This document shows positions 6,393-7,254 of a stretch of 7,254 nucleotides of DNA, piece by piece. The DNA is taken from contig JASEGF010000105.1 in NCBI GenBank assembly GCA_030017935.1, positions 1 to 7,254 of the forward strand, read 5' to 3'. The stretch's first letter is position 1. Each line of letters begins with the position of its first letter. The notes under the pieces were generated by a model. That model saw nothing but the letters and a program-made list of their open reading frames with translations, had not been told where the DNA came from and did not search any database. Position numbers and translations under genes: made by a program. The DNA is from Bacteroidales bacterium (GTDB lineage Bacteria > Bacteroidota > Bacteroidia > Bacteroidales > DTU049).

Positions 6393-7254
6393 ATGAAAAG
6401 ATTAATGATTTTAATTGGGATTTTAAGTTTATCATTATGTAAAAATCTTTTGGCAGATGAGGGAATGTGGCTGCCAGTCCTTTTAGAAGCTCAATATGAT
6501 GATATGGTTACTAGAGGATTAAAATTGACTCCAGAGGAAATATATAGTATAAATAATTCTAGTCTAAAGGATGCTGTGGTACTATTCGGTAGTGGATGCA
6601 CGGGTGCTATAGTTAGTGAACAAGGCCTAGTAATAACTAATCATCATTGCGGCTATGGATCAATAGCTAAAGTGAGCACTGTCAATAATGATTATCTGAC
6701 TAATGGGTATTGGTCTCAAGATTATAAGGAAGAAATATCTATTTCAGGACTTACAATATCTAGATTGATAAACATGCGAGATGTAACTAATGAAATATTA
6801 TCTCAAATACCAGCGAACGCTACTGAACAACAAAGAAAAGAAATTGTGAGCAAAATAAGTAAAAATATTGCTGCTGAGAATAAAACTAAACCTTATATAA
6901 ATGCTGTAGTTAGAGAATTTAACTACGGCAATGCATATTATCTGATGACATATGAAGTGTTTAGCGATATACGTTTGGTTGCAGCTCCCCCTTTATTTAT
7001 TGGTAATTTTGGGGGTGATACAGATAACTGGATGTGGCCACGTCATACAGGAGATTTCTCAATTTTTCGCATCTATGTAAATCATAATAATGAACCAGCT
7101 AATTACTCAGAAAATAATGTCCCATATAAACCTAAATATGTAGCTCCAGTATCTAAAAAAGGTGTAGATAAAAATGATTTCATATTCGTATATGGATTCC
7201 CTGGGTCAACTACTCATTTCATGACTTCTAAAGGTATAGATATGAATGTAAATC
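6393..7254 (+). CDS. S46-family dipeptidyl-peptidase (DPP7/DPP11-like), N-terminal part
   Basis: The first 287 codons of a gene that continues past the window; family members are usually about 700 residues. S46 enzymes are chymotrypsin-fold serine exopeptidases that release dipeptides from peptide N termini in the periplasm or at the cell surface of Bacteroidota and some Gammaproteobacteria. The N terminus is a signal peptide (MKRLMILIGILSLSL), with likely cleavage at LLA/DEG; Cys16 is not in a good lipobox. The mature protein begins with the family hallmark DEGMWLP (22-28). GCTGAIVSEQGLVITNHHC (68-86) carries the catalytic His85. NFGGDTDNWMWPRHTGDF (205-222) carries N212, W213 and R217, and the catalytic Asp D221 (equivalent to Asp224 of Pseudoxanthomonas DAP BII, as I recall). 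The catalytic Ser and the residue that separates DPP7 (broad or hydrophobic P1) from DPP11 (Asp/Glu P1) lie beyond the end, so specificity cannot be called. No Shine-Dalgarno precedes the start. Confidence 0.93.
   Translation, partial: MKRLMILIGILSLSLCKNLLADEGMWLPVLLEAQYDDMVTRGLKLTPEEIYSINNSSLKDAVVLFGSGCTGAIVSEQGLVITNHHCGYGSIAKVSTVNNDYLTNGYWSQDYKEEISISGLTISRLINMRDVTNEILSQIPANATEQQRKEIVSKISKNIAAENKTKPYINAVVREFNYGNAYYLMTYEVFSDIRLVAAPPLFIGNFGGDTDNWMWPRHTGDFSIFRIYVNHNNEPANYSENNVPYKPKYVAPVSKKGVDKNDFIFVYGFPGSTTHFMTSKGIDMNVN

Noticed and set aside
6378..6440. Cys16 of the S46 peptidase as a lipoprotein acylation site
   Set aside because: The residues before it are LSL, and Leu at -1 does not fit a lipobox; a type I cleavage site after LLA is more likely.

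Overview
The window looks like ordinary chromosomal DNA from an anaerobic, low-GC member of the Bacteroidota, probably near Bacteroidales. The evidence is of four kinds. Promoter-like sites match the Bacteroidota consensus (-7 TAnnTTTG, sometimes with TTTG about 20 nt upstream). The translation starts are A-rich and lack a Shine-Dalgarno sequence. There is an S46-family dipeptidyl-peptidase and a type III pantothenate kinase next to an outer-membrane barrel protein. There is also a complete pyruvate:ferredoxin oxidoreductase. The genus cannot be fixed from this sequence.

Left part (1-2152, minus strand): a compact gene cluster read right to left. coaX comes first, then a beta-barrel outer-membrane protein that overlaps coaX by 4 nt (ATGA), then after 25 nt the start of a secreted protein that runs off the window. 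The last one is possibly a TPR protein. The cluster joins the first step of CoA synthesis to envelope proteins. The CoaX protein departs from the family at two active-site motifs, which is the most noteworthy point in the window.

Middle (2153-2629): two minus-strand tRNA genes, tRNA-Phe(GAA) then tRNA-Arg(CCT). Each has a perfect TAnnTTTG box 13-14 nt before its mature 5' end, and a GC-rich hairpin terminator follows tRNA-Phe. The strand switch lies between tRNA-Phe and the next gene, so this region carries divergent promoters.

Right part (2630-7254, plus strand): nifJ encodes a single-chain 1178-residue pyruvate:ferredoxin oxidoreductase with all cofactor motifs present, closed by a strong intrinsic terminator. 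After a short AT-rich gap with its own promoter-like box comes the first 287 codons of a secreted S46 serine peptidase. Together these suggest a peptide-using anaerobe that oxidises pyruvate to acetyl-CoA through ferredoxin. I see no mobile element, CRISPR array, defence island or clearly new system here.
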